Positions 38,529 through 48,576 of a DNA stretch of 64,000 nt are shown here, in pieces. Every line of letters begins with the position of its first letter. Position 1 is the first letter of the stretch. A program made the position numbers and the translations under genes. Under the pieces are notes generated by a model that saw only the letters and a program-made list of their open reading frames with translations, had not been told where the DNA came from and made no database searches. Source of the DNA: Microbacterium gallinarum (lineage in GTDB: Bacteria; Actinomycetota; Actinomycetes; Actinomycetales; Microbacteriaceae); the NCBI RefSeq assembly GCF_014837165.1, contig NZ_JACSPM010000001.1:1409798-1473797 (forward strand), in the 5' to 3' direction.

Positions 38529-38629
38529 GTATGAATACTAGTGTGTCGTCTAGGTTGGCGCTTGCCAGAAAAGTACGCACTCAGCTTTACAAACGCTGAG
38601 AAGACACGCAGCGGGGCTTGCGCCCGCCT

Positions 38630-39646
38630 CTACAGGGGCGAAGTGGATGCCGCAGTCGGCGCCTGGGCCAGCGGGTTCTCGAACTGCCGCAGCAGCGAGG
38701 CGAGCTTGATCATGGCGCGGTCGCGCTCATGCACGTTCTCTTCCCAGGTCGCGTGCGGCAGGCGCTGCTCGATCTCGCTCGCGACCATCTCGATCGTCTC
38801 GGGCGTCCACGGGTCGTCGGCGCCGCGCATGACCCCGATCCTGGCGTAGACGGGACCGATCACTTCGGCGTGCCGGCGGATGCCGCCGCGGGTGTTGAGC
38901 TCACTCGTCGTGAAGGGACCGATGACCGACCAGCGCAAGCCGAGCCCATCCCGGACGAGAGTGTCGAGGTCGGACGCGGAGAGCACGCCGTCACGCACCA
39001 GGCAGTACGCCTCGCGCAGCACCGCGCCCTGGAGCCGGTTGAACGCGAAGCCCTCGATCTCGCGGTTGAGCACAACCGGTGTCATGTCGACCTGGGTCAG
39101 CAGCTCGCGGGCGCTATCGATCGCCTCGGCCGACGTGAAGGGGGCGGGGACGATCTCGGCGACGCGAAGGAAGTAGGGCGGGTTCGCGGGGTGCACCACG
39201 AGGCACCGGTCGCGACCCGGAATCTCCGCCGCGAAGAGTGAGGCCATGATCGTCGACGTCGAGCTCGCGAGCACGACGCCGGGTGGGGTGATGCGGTCGA
39301 GTTCGGCGAACAGCTCCCGCTTGACCTCGATGTCTTCGATCACGCACTCCTGCACGAAGTCCGCGCCATCGACTGCGGCGGTCAGGCTGTCGTGCATGCT
39401 CACCCGCGCAAGGACGTCGGCGACCGGCTCGGCGAGGAGCCCGGCCTCGAAGAGCGCCGTCAGGACCGAGTCGACCTCGCCCAGCGCGCCCCGGCGGACT
39501 GTGTCGTCGGTTTCCAAGAGGCGGACTGACACTCTGGCTGAGCTGAAGACCACCGCCCAGGCGATCCCGATGCTGCCCGCACCGACCACCGCGACAGTCC
39601 TGGGGGAGTGCGCGGCGCCCGATCCGAGCGGGGGAGGAGAAATCAT
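38630..39646 (-). CDS. 3-hydroxyacyl-CoA dehydrogenase family protein (carnitine/gulonate dehydrogenase-like)
   Basis: 338-residue NAD-dependent dehydrogenase. The Rossmann motif VVGAGSIGIAWAVVFSSARVSVRLLETDD is at about 15-45, FVQECVIEDIEVKRELFAELDR and LASSTSTIMAS are catalytic-domain segments, and VVHPANPPYFLRVAEIVP contains the family histidine region. IEGFAFNRLQGAVLREA opens the helical C-terminal domain. The single-domain layout fits L-carnitine dehydrogenase, lambda-crystallin or L-gulonate 3-dehydrogenase better than a fatty-acid oxidation enzyme. It follows an SDR gene on the same strand after a hairpin. The substrate is unknown. Confidence 0.9.
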   Translation of the reverse strand: MISPPPLGSGAAHSPRTVAVVGAGSIGIAWAVVFSSARVSVRLLETDDTVRRGALGEVDSVLTALFEAGLLAEPVADVLARVSMHDSLTAAVDGADFVQECVIEDIEVKRELFAELDRITPPGVVLASSTSTIMASLFAAEIPGRDRCLVVHPANPPYFLRVAEIVPAPFTSAEAIDSARELLTQVDMTPVVLNREIEGFAFNRLQGAVLREAYCLVRDGVLSASDLDTLVRDGLGLRWSVIGPFTTSELNTRGGIRRHAEVIGPVYARIGVMRGADDPWTPETIEMVASEIEQRLPHATWEENVHERDRAMIKLASLLRQFENPLAQAPTAASTSPL

Positions 39647-39676
39647 GTGGAGCGTCCGATCCGATGTGTCTTGCTG

Positions 39677-39703
39677 ATCAGGTGAGCCGGTGGGTCACCT
39701 GAT
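39677..39703 (-). terminator. Hairpin at the end of the SDR gene
   Basis: ATCAGGTGA (39677-39685) pairs with TCACCTGAT (39695-39703) over a 9-base loop; the stem begins in the SDR stop codon. It lies between the SDR and the 3-hydroxyacyl-CoA dehydrogenase genes on the minus strand and would limit read-through. Confidence 0.55.
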
Positions 39704-40453
39704 GTACGAGGCCCCGTTGAGGTCGAGCGTCGACCCCGTGAGGCTCGGGCATCTGTCTGTTGCGAGGAAGGCGGCCAGCTCGGCGATCTCCGACACCGCG
39801 ACGTGCCGGCCCATCACGAGTCCCTCCGCCACAGCGCGGACCTCATCGGGGTCGAGGTCGGCCGTGCCCATGCCGCCGTCGACGACTCCGGGCGCGATCG
39901 TGTACACGCGGACTCCCGTACGCGCGTAGGCGCGGGCGAGGGTCTGCGCGAAGTTGCGCAGTGCGGCCTTCGAGGCCGCGTACGCGCCGACGTCGGGGAT
40001 GCGGCTGCCCTGTTCGGCTGCCCAGCTCGAGATCGCGATGATCGACCCCGACCCGCGCTCGGCGAAGGTCTTCGCCGCTTCGCGCATGAGGGTGGATGCC
40101 GCGATCGCGTTCACCTGCAGCGCCTCGAGCCATCCGTCATCCCACGCCTCGTCGTCGCCCGACAGCGGCGTTGTGGCCATCGCGGCCGCGTTGACCACGA
40201 CGGTGTCGACGGGACCGCTCTCGCACGCGGAGCGCCAGAGCTCTCGTGCGCTCTCACCGCCGCCGAATCCGGCCTGGATCAGCGTGCGGCGGTCGGCCGG
40301 CAGGCTGGCAACGGCCTGTTCGGCGGCATCCTGGCGGCTGCGGTAGGTGCCGATCACCTTCGCGCCCTCGCGCGCGAACACGCGCGCGAGTTCACCGCCG
40401 ATCGCCCCCGAGACCCCGGTGATGAGCGCCGTTCGATCTTCGAGTGTCGCCAT
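39695..40453 (-). CDS. SDR-family NAD(P)-dependent oxidoreductase
   Basis: 252-residue short-chain dehydrogenase. The motif TGVSGAIG is at about 13-20, the catalytic serine in AISSWAAEQG and YAASK as the YxxxK pair. It resembles the SDR at 2688-3491, including the C-terminal NGASYIR and the SSWAA block, so it is that gene's counterpart in the right module. The ATG at 40453 is chosen because it begins the domain; the longer frame upstream reads through the next gene. It lies 11 bases after the stop of the other SDR gene. Confidence 0.92.
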   Translation of the reverse strand: MATLEDRTALITGVSGAIGGELARVFAREGAKVIGTYRSRQDAAEQAVASLPADRRTLIQAGFGGGESARELWRSACESGPVDTVVVNAAAMATTPLSGDDEAWDDGWLEALQVNAIAASTLMREAAKTFAERGSGSIIAISSWAAEQGSRIPDVGAYAASKAALRNFAQTLARAYARTGVRVYTIAPGVVDGGMGTADLDPDEVRAVAEGLVMGRHVAVSEIAELAAFLATDRCPSLTGSTLDLNGASYIR

Positions 40454-40464
40454 GTCGGTGCCCT

Positions 40465-41262
40465 TCAGAGGATTCCGCCGTCGACGGGCAGCAGCTGCCC
40501 CGAGATGGCTGCAGACAGGGGAGAAGAGAGGAAGAGCACGGCGTCGGCGATGTCCTGTTCGGTGGCGAGGCGGCCCAGTGCGGTGAGTTCGGCCGCGCGC
40601 GCGAGCGACGCGTCGCGGTCGAGACCCGTCGAAGAGGCGCGGCTGTCGATGCGGGAGAGGAGGGCTTCGGTGGCGACGGGGCCGGGCGCGACGGCGTTCA
40701 CGCGGATGCCTCGGCGGCCGAGGGCGAGAGCGGTGCTGCGGACGACTCCGAGCACGGCGTGCTTGCTCGCGACGTACGACACGATGTTCGGGTCGCCCTT
40801 CCACGAGTTCAGCGACCCGATCGCGACGATCGTGGATCCGGGGGGCAGGGTCGCCGCAACGCTCTTGACGGTGACGACCGTGCCACGGACGTTGACGGCC
40901 ATGGTGCGATCGAAGTCGGCGAGGTTGAGCTCTTCCGGCGACTGCCACGAGGGAACGATCCCCGCGGCTGCGACGACCCCGTCGAACGGGCCGTGCGCGG
41001 AGACGTAGGCCTCGGTCGCGGCGCGCATCGCGCCTTCGTCCGTCACGTCGGCGGCGGTGAACGGCCAGGGAAGACCGACGTCTTCCGGAGCCTTCAGGTC
41101 GACGATCAGTCCGTTCGCACCGTGGTCCGCGAAGGTGCGGACGATCGCGGCGCCGAGGCCGCGCGCGCCACCGGTGACGAGGAAGCGGCGGCCCTGCAGC
41201 ATCCCGGATGCCGCGGCCGTGGCGATGTTCGCCTCAGCGGTGGGCGGACGGTCGTGTGCCAA
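40465..41262 (-). CDS. SDR-family NAD(P)-dependent oxidoreductase
   Basis: 265-residue short-chain dehydrogenase of the FabG-like type. TGGARGLG is the cofactor motif, IGSLNSWKG carries the serine, YVASK is the YxxxK pair, and the C-terminus SGQLLPVDGGIL is typical. The start is taken as the TTG at 41262 because AGGAAGGG lies 8 bases before it; a TTG at 41295 or an ATG at 41202 are alternatives. It is the first leftward gene from the four-element operator region at 41297-41370 and is more distant from the two other SDRs. Confidence 0.9.
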   Translation of the reverse strand: MAHDRPPTAEANIATAAASGMLQGRRFLVTGGARGLGAAIVRTFADHGANGLIVDLKAPEDVGLPWPFTAADVTDEGAMRAATEAYVSAHGPFDGVVAAAGIVPSWQSPEELNLADFDRTMAVNVRGTVVTVKSVAATLPPGSTIVAIGSLNSWKGDPNIVSYVASKHAVLGVVRSTALALGRRGIRVNAVAPGPVATEALLSRIDSRASSTGLDRDASLARAAELTALGRLATEQDIADAVLFLSSPLSAAISGQLLPVDGGIL

Positions 41263-41296
41263 GGTCTCGACCCTTCCTGTCGGATTGATCGCCAAT

Positions 41297-41330
41297 GTAC
41301 GGTATGCGCACAGCTCTCCGCAATCCGAAC
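41297..41330. promoter_or_regulatory. Paired palindromic operator, site C1 (SDR side)
   Basis: GTACGGTATGCGCAC (41297-41311) and CTCCGCAATCCGAAC (41316-41330) are 4 bases apart. The first fits GTNCG-N5-CGNAC on both sides; the second has a degenerate left half. It lies nearest the leftward SDR gene and only 6 bases from site C2. Confidence 0.6.
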
Positions 41331-41336
41331 GAACTT

Positions 41337-41370
41337 GTTCGTATTGCGGACAAGTGTTCGTTGTGCAAAC
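41337..41370. promoter_or_regulatory. Paired palindromic operator, site C2 (VOC side)
   Basis: GTTCGTATTGCGGAC (41337-41351) and GTTCGTTGTGCAAAC (41356-41370) are 4 bases apart and both begin GTTCGT like site A. With C1 this divergent promoter region carries four elements, one pair for each direction. Confidence 0.68.
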
Positions 41371-41438
41371 ATCGCTACAACACCCGACCGCCTGCGCCCG
41401 CGCGACGCGTGAGGGGAGCCGATGGGAAGGACCCGGAC

Positions 41439-42397
41439 TTGACCACAGCAGATTTCCGATTCGGGACCCTTTTGGGTCTCGATCACATCGGCGTCGGCGT
41501 GTCCGACATGGACGCCTCGCTCCGCTTCTATGCGGAGCTCGGCTTCGTCGACGTCGCCTTCGACTACACCGGCCCCCTTCCCGGTCTCGACACCGTGTCG
41601 GGCCACGACGCCACCGAGGCGCGCGTCGTCTACCTGCGCAGCTCGCAGCCGACCGTCCTCGGCCGCTCGGGTATCAAGTTGGTGCAGATCACCAACCGGC
41701 CGCAGCCGCCGCTGCCCGACGGCTTCGCTTACGGCGAGCCCGGCATCTGCGAGGTGTGCATCCACGTGCGGTCGTACGAGGAGTTCCACGAGTCGCTCGT
41801 CGCGGCCGGTCACAAGGTGCTGATGGAGCCCAACGACCAGATCCTCGAGCCGTACGACACCCATTGCGGCCTCTCTTATGTAGAGGATCCGGACGGAGCC
41901 AAGATCGAGTTCATCGAGTGGCGGTCGCTCGAATCGGGCTGGCCCTACCCCGACGGCCCGCAGGGTGTGAACCACGTCGCGTTCGGTGTGGGCAGCTCCG
42001 ACCGCACCGAGGCGTTCTACCGCAAGCTCGGCTTCACGTCGAAGCTCTTCGACATGGCCGGCATCAACGAGCCGATGAACCAGTGGTTCCTCGACGTCGG
42101 CCGCCAGCCCCCCAGCCAGCGGATGATGCTGCTGATGAGCCCGCACGGCGGATCCCTCGAGCCCGTCGAGCAGACGCCTGCCGGACCCGACATGCGCGGC
42201 GAGTGGGGTCACCTCGGCACGTTCGAGTTCTCCATCGGCGCCCGCAACCTCGATCTCGCGATCGAGTACCTCGGGTCGATCGGCGTCGACCTCGTCGGCG
42301 AGCCCGCCGAGATCCGCATGCCCGACGGCCAGAGCTGGCGCTACGCCTACTTCGGCGATCCCGACGGTCTGTACGTGAGCGTCTCGGAGGTGCGCGC

Positions 42398-42401
<4 letters not shown>
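41439..42401 (+). CDS. VOC superfamily protein, two glyoxalase-like domains
   Basis: 320-residue vicinal-oxygen-chelate protein. Domain 1 starts LDHIGVGVSDMDASLRFYAELGFVDV, domain 2 VNHVAFGVGSSDRTEAFYRKLGFTS; histidines in these and glutamates in FIEW and FEFS-type strands are candidate metal ligands. Two-domain VOC proteins include extradiol dioxygenases, hydroxyphenylpyruvate-type enzymes and lactoylglutathione-like lyases; which applies here is unclear. TTG at 41439 is preferred because AAGGA lies 7 bases upstream; an in-frame GTG at 41409 is possible. It overlaps the amino-acid ABC ATPase gene by ATGA, so it belongs with that operon. Confidence 0.85.
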
Positions 42402-43197
<796 letters not shown>

Positions 43198-43198
<1 letters not shown>

Positions 43199-43974
43199 TG
43201 TCGATCTTCGATTACGACTGGGGTCTCGTCTGGGAGTACCGCGAGGCACTGCTCGCGGGGCTGTGGACCGCCGCGGCGGTCGCCGTCGTCGGCCTCGTGA
43301 TCTCGCTCGTCTTCGGGCTGCTCCTCGCGGTCCTGCGTTCGGCGCCCAAGCCGTTCAACTGGATCGCGGTCGCGTACATCAACATCTTCCGCGGTGTCCC
43401 GGCGCTCGTGAGCGTCATCTGGGTGTACTTCGGTCTGGCGCTGGTTCTCGGCATCCGATTCACCGTCTTCCAAGCCGGTGTCATCGCGCTCTCGCTGCTC
43501 TACAGCGCGTTCTTCGCCGAGATCTTCCGCTCGGCCCTGCAGGCCGTCCCCTCGGGCCACACCGAGGCGGGTCTCGCGCTCGGCATGCGGCCGCACCAGA
43601 TCTTCTTCTCGGTCACCCTTCCGCAGGCCGTGAAGATCGCGCTCCCCAACATCGGCAGCATGTTCATCGGCATGGTGAAGGACACCTCGACCTTCACCGT
43701 CATCGGTCTGCTCGAAGTCGTGCGCGTCACGCAGAACCTCGTCGCGACCACCTTCCAGCCGTTCGTGCTCTACACCGCGGCCGCGATCATCTACGTGCTC
43801 GCCGCATTCGCGATCGACTTCGTCTTCCGCATGATCGAGAACGCCTACGTGCGCCCGCCGATGGGGGTCGTCGGCCGCGGACTGCGCGCGCACCAGCGTC
43901 GCGAGATCGTCGCGCTCGCCGCCCGCGTGAAGGCGGTCACGCCCGCCACCGGCACCGTCTACACGCCCAAGTAG
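43198..43974 (+). CDS. Polar amino-acid ABC transporter permease
   Basis: 258-residue HisM/GlnP-type membrane subunit. LLAGLWTAAAVAVVGLVISLVFGLLLAVLRS is the first helix pair, NIFRGVPALVSVIWVYFG the family motif, and the EAA loop is HTEAGLALGMRPHQIFFSVTLPQAVKIALPNIGSMFIG. It is preceded by a TGATG junction with the ATPase gene and followed after 63 bases by the receptor gene. Confidence 0.94.
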
Positions 43975-44037
43975 GCGGTTACCCAAGCCCAGCACCACAT
44001 CCGCACCGAACCCGAATCACATCGATAGGAGAATCTC

Positions 44038-44898
44038 GTGAACGCACGATTCAGCATGAAAGGCCTGCGCCTGCCACTGGTCGCCGCCGCAGCGGCTGCA
44101 GCACTGGCGCTGACGGCTTGCGCCGGCGGGGGCGGCTCGGCCGCTCCCGAGGAGTCCGACGGCGGGAGCGCCGAAGACATCGGGCTCATGACGCCGGGCA
44201 CCCTCGTCGTCGGCATGAACCTGCAGTACAAGCCGCAGATGTTCCTCGAGGGCGACACCCCCAGCGGCTACGACGTCGACCTTCTGAACGCGCTCGCCGA
44301 AGAACTCGACGTCGAGCTCGACATCCAGAACCTCGACTTCAACGGACTGATCCCGGGCCTGCAGGCCGCGCAGTTCGACATGGTGTCGGTCGGCCTCGGC
44401 GCCACCGACGAGCGCAAGGAAGTCATCGACTTCAGCCGCGGCTACGTGCCCTACGCCACCATCCTCGGCGTCGCGCCGGGTTCGGAGCTGGGCTCGACGA
44501 TCGAGGACTACAACAAGGAAGGCGTGGTCATCACGGCCCTCCAGGGCTCGACGGGCGAGCAGCTGGTGCGCGACACCTTCCCCAATGCGACGGTGGCCGG
44601 CTTCCCGGACCAGAACGCCGCGCTGCTCGAGGTCGCCACGGGCCGTGCCGACGCGGTCGTCGTCGAGGACTACATCCTCGCCGAGTTCGACCGCTCGAAC
44701 CCCGACCAGCTGACCGCTCTCGACCTCGACGAGCCGCTGAGCCTGTACTACGGCGCATGGGGAGTCCAGAAGGACAACTCCGCGCTCGTGGAGGCGCTCG
44801 ATGCGTTCCTCTGCAAGGCGCAGAACGATGGGACGCTGGAAGAGCTGTACACGAAGTGGATGGCTCCGACCATGCCCGAGATGCCCGGAGGCTGCTGA
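44038..44898 (+). CDS. Polar amino-acid ABC transporter substrate-binding lipoprotein
   Basis: 286-residue SBP_bac_3 receptor. A signal peptide with LTAC lipobox (around residues 25-28) is followed by LMTPGTLVVGMNLQYKPQMFLEGDTPSGYDVDLLNALAEELDVELDIQNLDFNGLIPGLQAAQFDMVSVGLGATDERKEVIDFSRGY, which is diagnostic. The final CKAQNDGTLEELYTKW...GGC includes a likely cysteine pair. GTG start after ATAGGAGAATCTC. It lies only 3 bases before the fused flavoprotein gene, so ligand uptake and its oxidation are probably expressed together. Confidence 0.94.
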   Translation: MNARFSMKGLRLPLVAAAAAAALALTACAGGGGSAAPEESDGGSAEDIGLMTPGTLVVGMNLQYKPQMFLEGDTPSGYDVDLLNALAEELDVELDIQNLDFNGLIPGLQAAQFDMVSVGLGATDERKEVIDFSRGYVPYATILGVAPGSELGSTIEDYNKEGVVITALQGSTGEQLVRDTFPNATVAGFPDQNAALLEVATGRADAVVVEDYILAEFDRSNPDQLTALDLDEPLSLYYGAWGVQKDNSALVEALDAFLCKAQNDGTLEELYTKWMAPTMPEMPGGC

Positions 44899-44901
44899 CC
44901 T

Positions 44902-47598
44902 ATGCCCGTCGATGAGCACGAGTACGACGTCCTGATCGTCGGAGGAGGCCCCGCAGGAATGGCGGCGGCGTCGACGGCGGCGGATGCGGGACTCCGTACC
45001 GTGCTCATCGACGAGCGGCCCACCCTCGGCGGACAGGTCTACAAGCAGCCCGGACCGGGGATGCGCGTGACCGACGCCAAGGCGATGGGCAAGCAGTACC
45101 TCGCAGGACGCGAGCTGATCGACGAGGCTGAGGCATCCGATGCGACCGTGCTGCTGCGCACGAGCGTGGTCGACCTCGAGCCCGACGCTGACGGCTGGAT
45201 CGCCATGGTGCACACCGATGGCGATCCGGTCGCGGCGATCCGCGCACGTCGGGTGATCGTCGCCGCGGGCGCGCACGATCGTCCCGTCGTCTTCCCCGGC
45301 TGGACGCTTCCCGGCGTCATCACCGCCGGCGGACTCCAGACCCTCGCCAAGACCCAGGCGTTCATCCCCGGCCAGCGCACCGTCTTCGCCGGCTCGGGCC
45401 CCGTCGCGCTCGCCTTCCCGGCGCAGCTCGCCGGATACGGGGCGAACATCGTCACCGCACTCGAAGCCGGGCCCGCGCCGTCGGCCGTGGATCTCGCGAA
45501 GATCGCCGCCGTCGCACCGGGCAACGTCGGGCTGCTGATGGATGCCGCGAAGTACCAGTCCTCTCTCATCGCGCACCGCATCCCCCTCCGCTACCGCCGA
45601 ATGATCGTGCGGGCCGAGGGCGACGGGCGCGTCGAGCGGGTCGTGCACGCGCGCGTCGACTCGCAGTGGCGCGTCATCCCCGGCACCGAGGAGTCCGTCG
45701 AAGCGGACGTGCTCTGCGTCGGCTACGGATTCACCCCGAGCGCCGAACTGCTGCGCCTCGCGGGTGCGAGCTTCGACACCGTCGAAGACCTGGGCGGCCC
45801 GGTCGTCCGCAAGGACGAGTGGTGCCGCACCGAGGTCGCCGGCGTGTACGCGGCCGGTGACGGTGCCGGCGTCGAGGGCTCGGCGGTCGCCGCCGACGAG
45901 GGCCGCATCGCCGCCTATGCCGTCGCGCAGGACGCCGGTCTGCTCAGCGCCGAGGCCGCGACCGGCTCTGCTCGCCCCCTCCTGCGCCGACTGGCCCGTC
46001 GCCGGGCGCTCACCCGCGCCACGCAGCGCATGTACAGCGTCGGCGACGGAGTGTTCGGTCTCGCGGATGCCGAGACCACCGTCTGCCGCTGCGAGGGCGT
46101 CGCCCAGGCCGAGGTTCAGGCCGCGGTCGACACCGCCCCCGAGATCAGCGCCGTGAAGGCTCTCACCCGCGCCGGCATGGGACCGTGCCAGGGCCGGATG
46201 TGCGGCCGGCACATCGCCGCCATGATCGCAGAGAAGAGCCGCGTGCCCATGGCCGAGGTCGCCCCTGCCACCCCGCGCATGCCCGTGCGGCCGGTCGGAA
46301 TCGGCGCGATCGCCGACGCGAACGTGGTCGACCCCGGCCTCTTCCAGCGCAAGGACGACGCGCCGCTCGAGCCTGAGCGCACCGACGTCGTCCCCTCCGA
46401 GATCGTCAGGCGCGCCGGCGGCCCGGTCACCGACACCGACGTGCTCGTGATCGGCGGCGGCATCGCCGGCACCGCGGTCGCCTACTACCTCGCCAAGGGC
46501 GGGGTGGAGGTGGAGCTTCTCGATCGCGGACAGCTCAACCGCGAAGCATCCGGAACCAACGCCGGAAGCTTCCACTTCCAGCTCGCGATCCACCAGCTCT
46601 CGGGCGCCGGCACCGACGCCGACCGGTCGCGGCTTCTCAGCGACGCGCGGGCGAGCGTCGAGGCGTACGGCCTGTGGAAGACTCTGAGCGATGAGCTCGG
46701 CGCCGACGTCGGCCTGCACCAGACCGGCGGCTGGATGGTCGCCGAGACGAATGAGCAACTCACGCTCCTGCACGAGAAGCACCTGCTCGAAGAAGAGGCC
46801 GGCATCCACACCGAGGTGCTCACGGGCGCGGATCTGCGCGACCGCGCGCCGTACTTCTCCGACCGGATCATCGGCGCGACGTACTGCGACCTCGAAGGGC
46901 ACGCGAACCCTCTGATCGTGGCGCCGCTGTATGCGCGCCGGGCGGTCGAGCACGGGGCGCGCGTGCGCACCGGCGCCGAGGTCTTCTCGATCGAGGTGGA
47001 TGAGTCGTCGGCGTCACGCCGGTTCCTCGTGCGCACGAATTCGGGCACGATCCGCGCTCGCCGCGTCGTCAACTGCGGCGGCGGCTGGGCGGGCGATCTC
47101 GGCGAGATGGTCGGATTGAACTTCCCGATCCGCCGCGAGGGTCTGCACGTCAACGTCACCGAGGCCCGCACTCCGCTGCTGCCGTCGATGGTGCAGCACA
47201 TCGGCCGCCGGCTGACCCTCAAGCAGACGCACCACGGCTCGTTCATCATCGGCGGCGGCTGGCCCACCCCGTACGCCGGCTACCCCCGCCGCTACCCGAC
47301 GACGTGGAACAGCGCCGCCGGCAACCTGCGGGTCGCCCTCGACGTGGTGCCCCAGCTCGAAGACGTGCGCGTGGTGCGCACCTGGTCGGGCGTCATCGCG
47401 TTCACCGACGACTACTCTCCGATCGTCGGCGAGTCGGTGCAGGTGCCCGGCTATTTCGCCTGCGTTGCATCGACCGGCTTCACCTTCTCTCCCATCTACG
47501 CTCGGCAGATCGCCGAGATGATCCTCGACCCGGCCGAGGCATCCCCGTTCGACGAGCGATTCTCGCTCGATCGCACGGTGGAGCGCGCTCGCGCCTGA
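44902..47598 (+). CDS. Fused FAD oxidoreductase: HcnB-like + BFD 2Fe-2S + HcnC/DAO-like domains
   Basis: 898-residue flavoprotein with two flavin domains. Residues about 8-385 are a pyridine-nucleotide-disulfide type FAD domain (IVGGGPAG, 12-19). Residues about 393-440 are a BFD-like 2Fe-2S site with Cys395, 397, 429 and 434. Residues about 512-890 are a DAO-family oxidase domain (VIGGGIAG, 516-523; REASGTNAGSFH; TDDYSPIVG). In opine oxidases, HCN synthase and D-hydroxyproline dehydrogenases these are separate A/B-type subunits; the small 2Fe-2S subunit is encoded separately at 48573. It probably oxidises the imported amino or imino acid and passes electrons to the respiratory chain. The left module joins the same parts the other way. 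Confidence 0.9.
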   Translation: MPVDEHEYDVLIVGGGPAGMAAASTAADAGLRTVLIDERPTLGGQVYKQPGPGMRVTDAKAMGKQYLAGRELIDEAEASDATVLLRTSVVDLEPDADGWIAMVHTDGDPVAAIRARRVIVAAGAHDRPVVFPGWTLPGVITAGGLQTLAKTQAFIPGQRTVFAGSGPVALAFPAQLAGYGANIVTALEAGPAPSAVDLAKIAAVAPGNVGLLMDAAKYQSSLIAHRIPLRYRRMIVRAEGDGRVERVVHARVDSQWRVIPGTEESVEADVLCVGYGFTPSAELLRLAGASFDTVEDLGGPVVRKDEWCRTEVAGVYAAGDGAGVEGSAVAADEGRIAAYAVAQDAGLLSAEAATGSARPLLRRLARRRALTRATQRMYSVGDGVFGLADAETTVCRCEGVAQAEVQAAVDTAPEISAVKALTRAGMGPCQGRMCGRHIAAMIAEKSRVPMAEVAPATPRMPVRPVGIGAIADANVVDPGLFQRKDDAPLEPERTDVVPSEIVRRAGGPVTDTDVLVIGGGIAGTAVAYYLAKGGVEVELLDRGQLNREASGTNAGSFHFQLAIHQLSGAGTDADRSRLLSDARASVEAYGLWKTLSDELGADVGLHQTGGWMVAETNEQLTLLHEKHLLEEEAGIHTEVLTGADLRDRAPYFSDRIIGATYCDLEGHANPLIVAPLYARRAVEHGARVRTGAEVFSIEVDESSASRRFLVRTNSGTIRARRVVNCGGGWAGDLGEMVGLNFPIRREGLHVNVTEARTPLLPSMVQHIGRRLTLKQTHHGSFIIGGGWPTPYAGYPRRYPTTWNSAAGNLRVALDVVPQLEDVRVVRTWSGVIAFTDDYSPIVGESVQVPGYFACVASTGFTFSPIYARQIAEMILDPAEASPFDERFSLDRTVERARA

Positions 47599-47631
47599 CC
47601 AGACCACAACTACGAACAGGAGCAGCTGCTG

Positions 47632-48576
47632 ATGGATCGCAACGACGTCGACTGGGCGGGATACTTCCCCGCCGTCGTCACCCCGTTCACCGAGTCGGGC
47701 GCACTCGACACCGACACTCTGCACGCGCTGATCGAGCAGTATGCCGAACGTGGCATGCACGGCGTCGTCGTCAACGGCACGTGCGGCGAGTGGTTCTCGC
47801 AGAGCGTCGACGAGCGCAAGGCTGTGGCAGAGACTGCGGTCGCCGCCGCGGCGGGACGCATGCGTGTTCTCATCGGCTGCACGTCCAACACCGCCGACAA
47901 CGTGCAGGAGCTCGCCTCGCACGCGCTCGGCGCCGGCGCAGACGGGGTGCTGGCCTCGCCGCCGCCCTACATCAAGCTCTTCCCGAACGAGGTCGTCGCC
48001 TGGTACGAAGACATCAGCGAGCGCGTCGCGGGACCGCTGGTGGTCTACAACTGGCCGCACGGCACGGGGATCGACATCGACAGCGACCTGGCCGACCGGC
48101 TCGCCGACGTCGAGGCGGTCGTCGCGATCAAGGACAGCACGCCCAACGCCGACCAGTTCTTCGAGACGTCGCGCCGTGTGCGCGACCGGGTGCGTGTCTT
48201 CGGCCCGTACATGTCGGCACGCGGCGTCGAAGTGCTGCGCACCGAGGGAGGCGACGGCTTCGTCGGCGGCGGGTCGCTGAACGGCCGTCCCGACCCCGAG
48301 TTCTGGGAGAACTACTGGAAGGGCGACTTCGCGCCGATGGAGGAGTACGCCGAGCGTGCCGACCGCCTCTTCCCGAAGCTGTGGCTGCCGGGCGGCTGGG
48401 CGGGCCACTACGGTTCGTACCAGGCGCAGCTGAAGGCGCTCATGCACATGCTCGGGCAGCCCGCCGGGCACGTCCGCCGGCCGCGCCTCCCCGTCACCGA
48501 CGCGGCCGACCTCGCCACCATGCGGGCCGTGCTCGTCGAGGAGGGTCTGCTTCAGCCGGAGACGAGCCGGGCATGA
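47632..48576 (+). CDS. Dihydrodipicolinate synthase family protein, copy 2
   Basis: 314-residue DapA/NanA-superfamily lyase. The active site is intact: GTCGE at 49-53, tyrosine 139 in YNWP and Schiff-base lysine 167 in AIKDST. It differs clearly from copy 1 at 6531 (GTTGE, YNNP, IKESS), so they are not recent duplicates and may act on different compounds. It lies between the fused flavoprotein gene and the 2Fe-2S subunit gene, overlapping the latter by ATGA. In hydroxyproline degradation such a protein deaminates the flavoenzyme product; that is a plausible but unproven role. Confidence 0.9.
   Translation: MDRNDVDWAGYFPAVVTPFTESGALDTDTLHALIEQYAERGMHGVVVNGTCGEWFSQSVDERKAVAETAVAAAAGRMRVLIGCTSNTADNVQELASHALGAGADGVLASPPPYIKLFPNEVVAWYEDISERVAGPLVVYNWPHGTGIDIDSDLADRLADVEAVVAIKDSTPNADQFFETSRRVRDRVRVFGPYMSARGVEVLRTEGGDGFVGGGSLNGRPDPEFWENYWKGDFAPMEEYAERADRLFPKLWLPGGWAGHYGSYQAQLKALMHMLGQPAGHVRRPRLPVTDAADLATMRAVLVEEGLLQPETSRA

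Noticed and set aside
38584..38606. CTCAGC/GCTGAG inverted repeat downstream of the 3-hydroxyacyl-CoA dehydrogenase gene
   Set aside because: A 6-bp stem with a 9-base loop is too weak to call as a terminator.
44017..46953. Very long open frame antisense to the fused flavoprotein gene (978 codons)
   Set aside because: It is the mirror frame of a GC-rich gene with clear FAD, BFD and DAO motifs; its translation is Arg/Asp/Val/Gly-rich and resembles no family.
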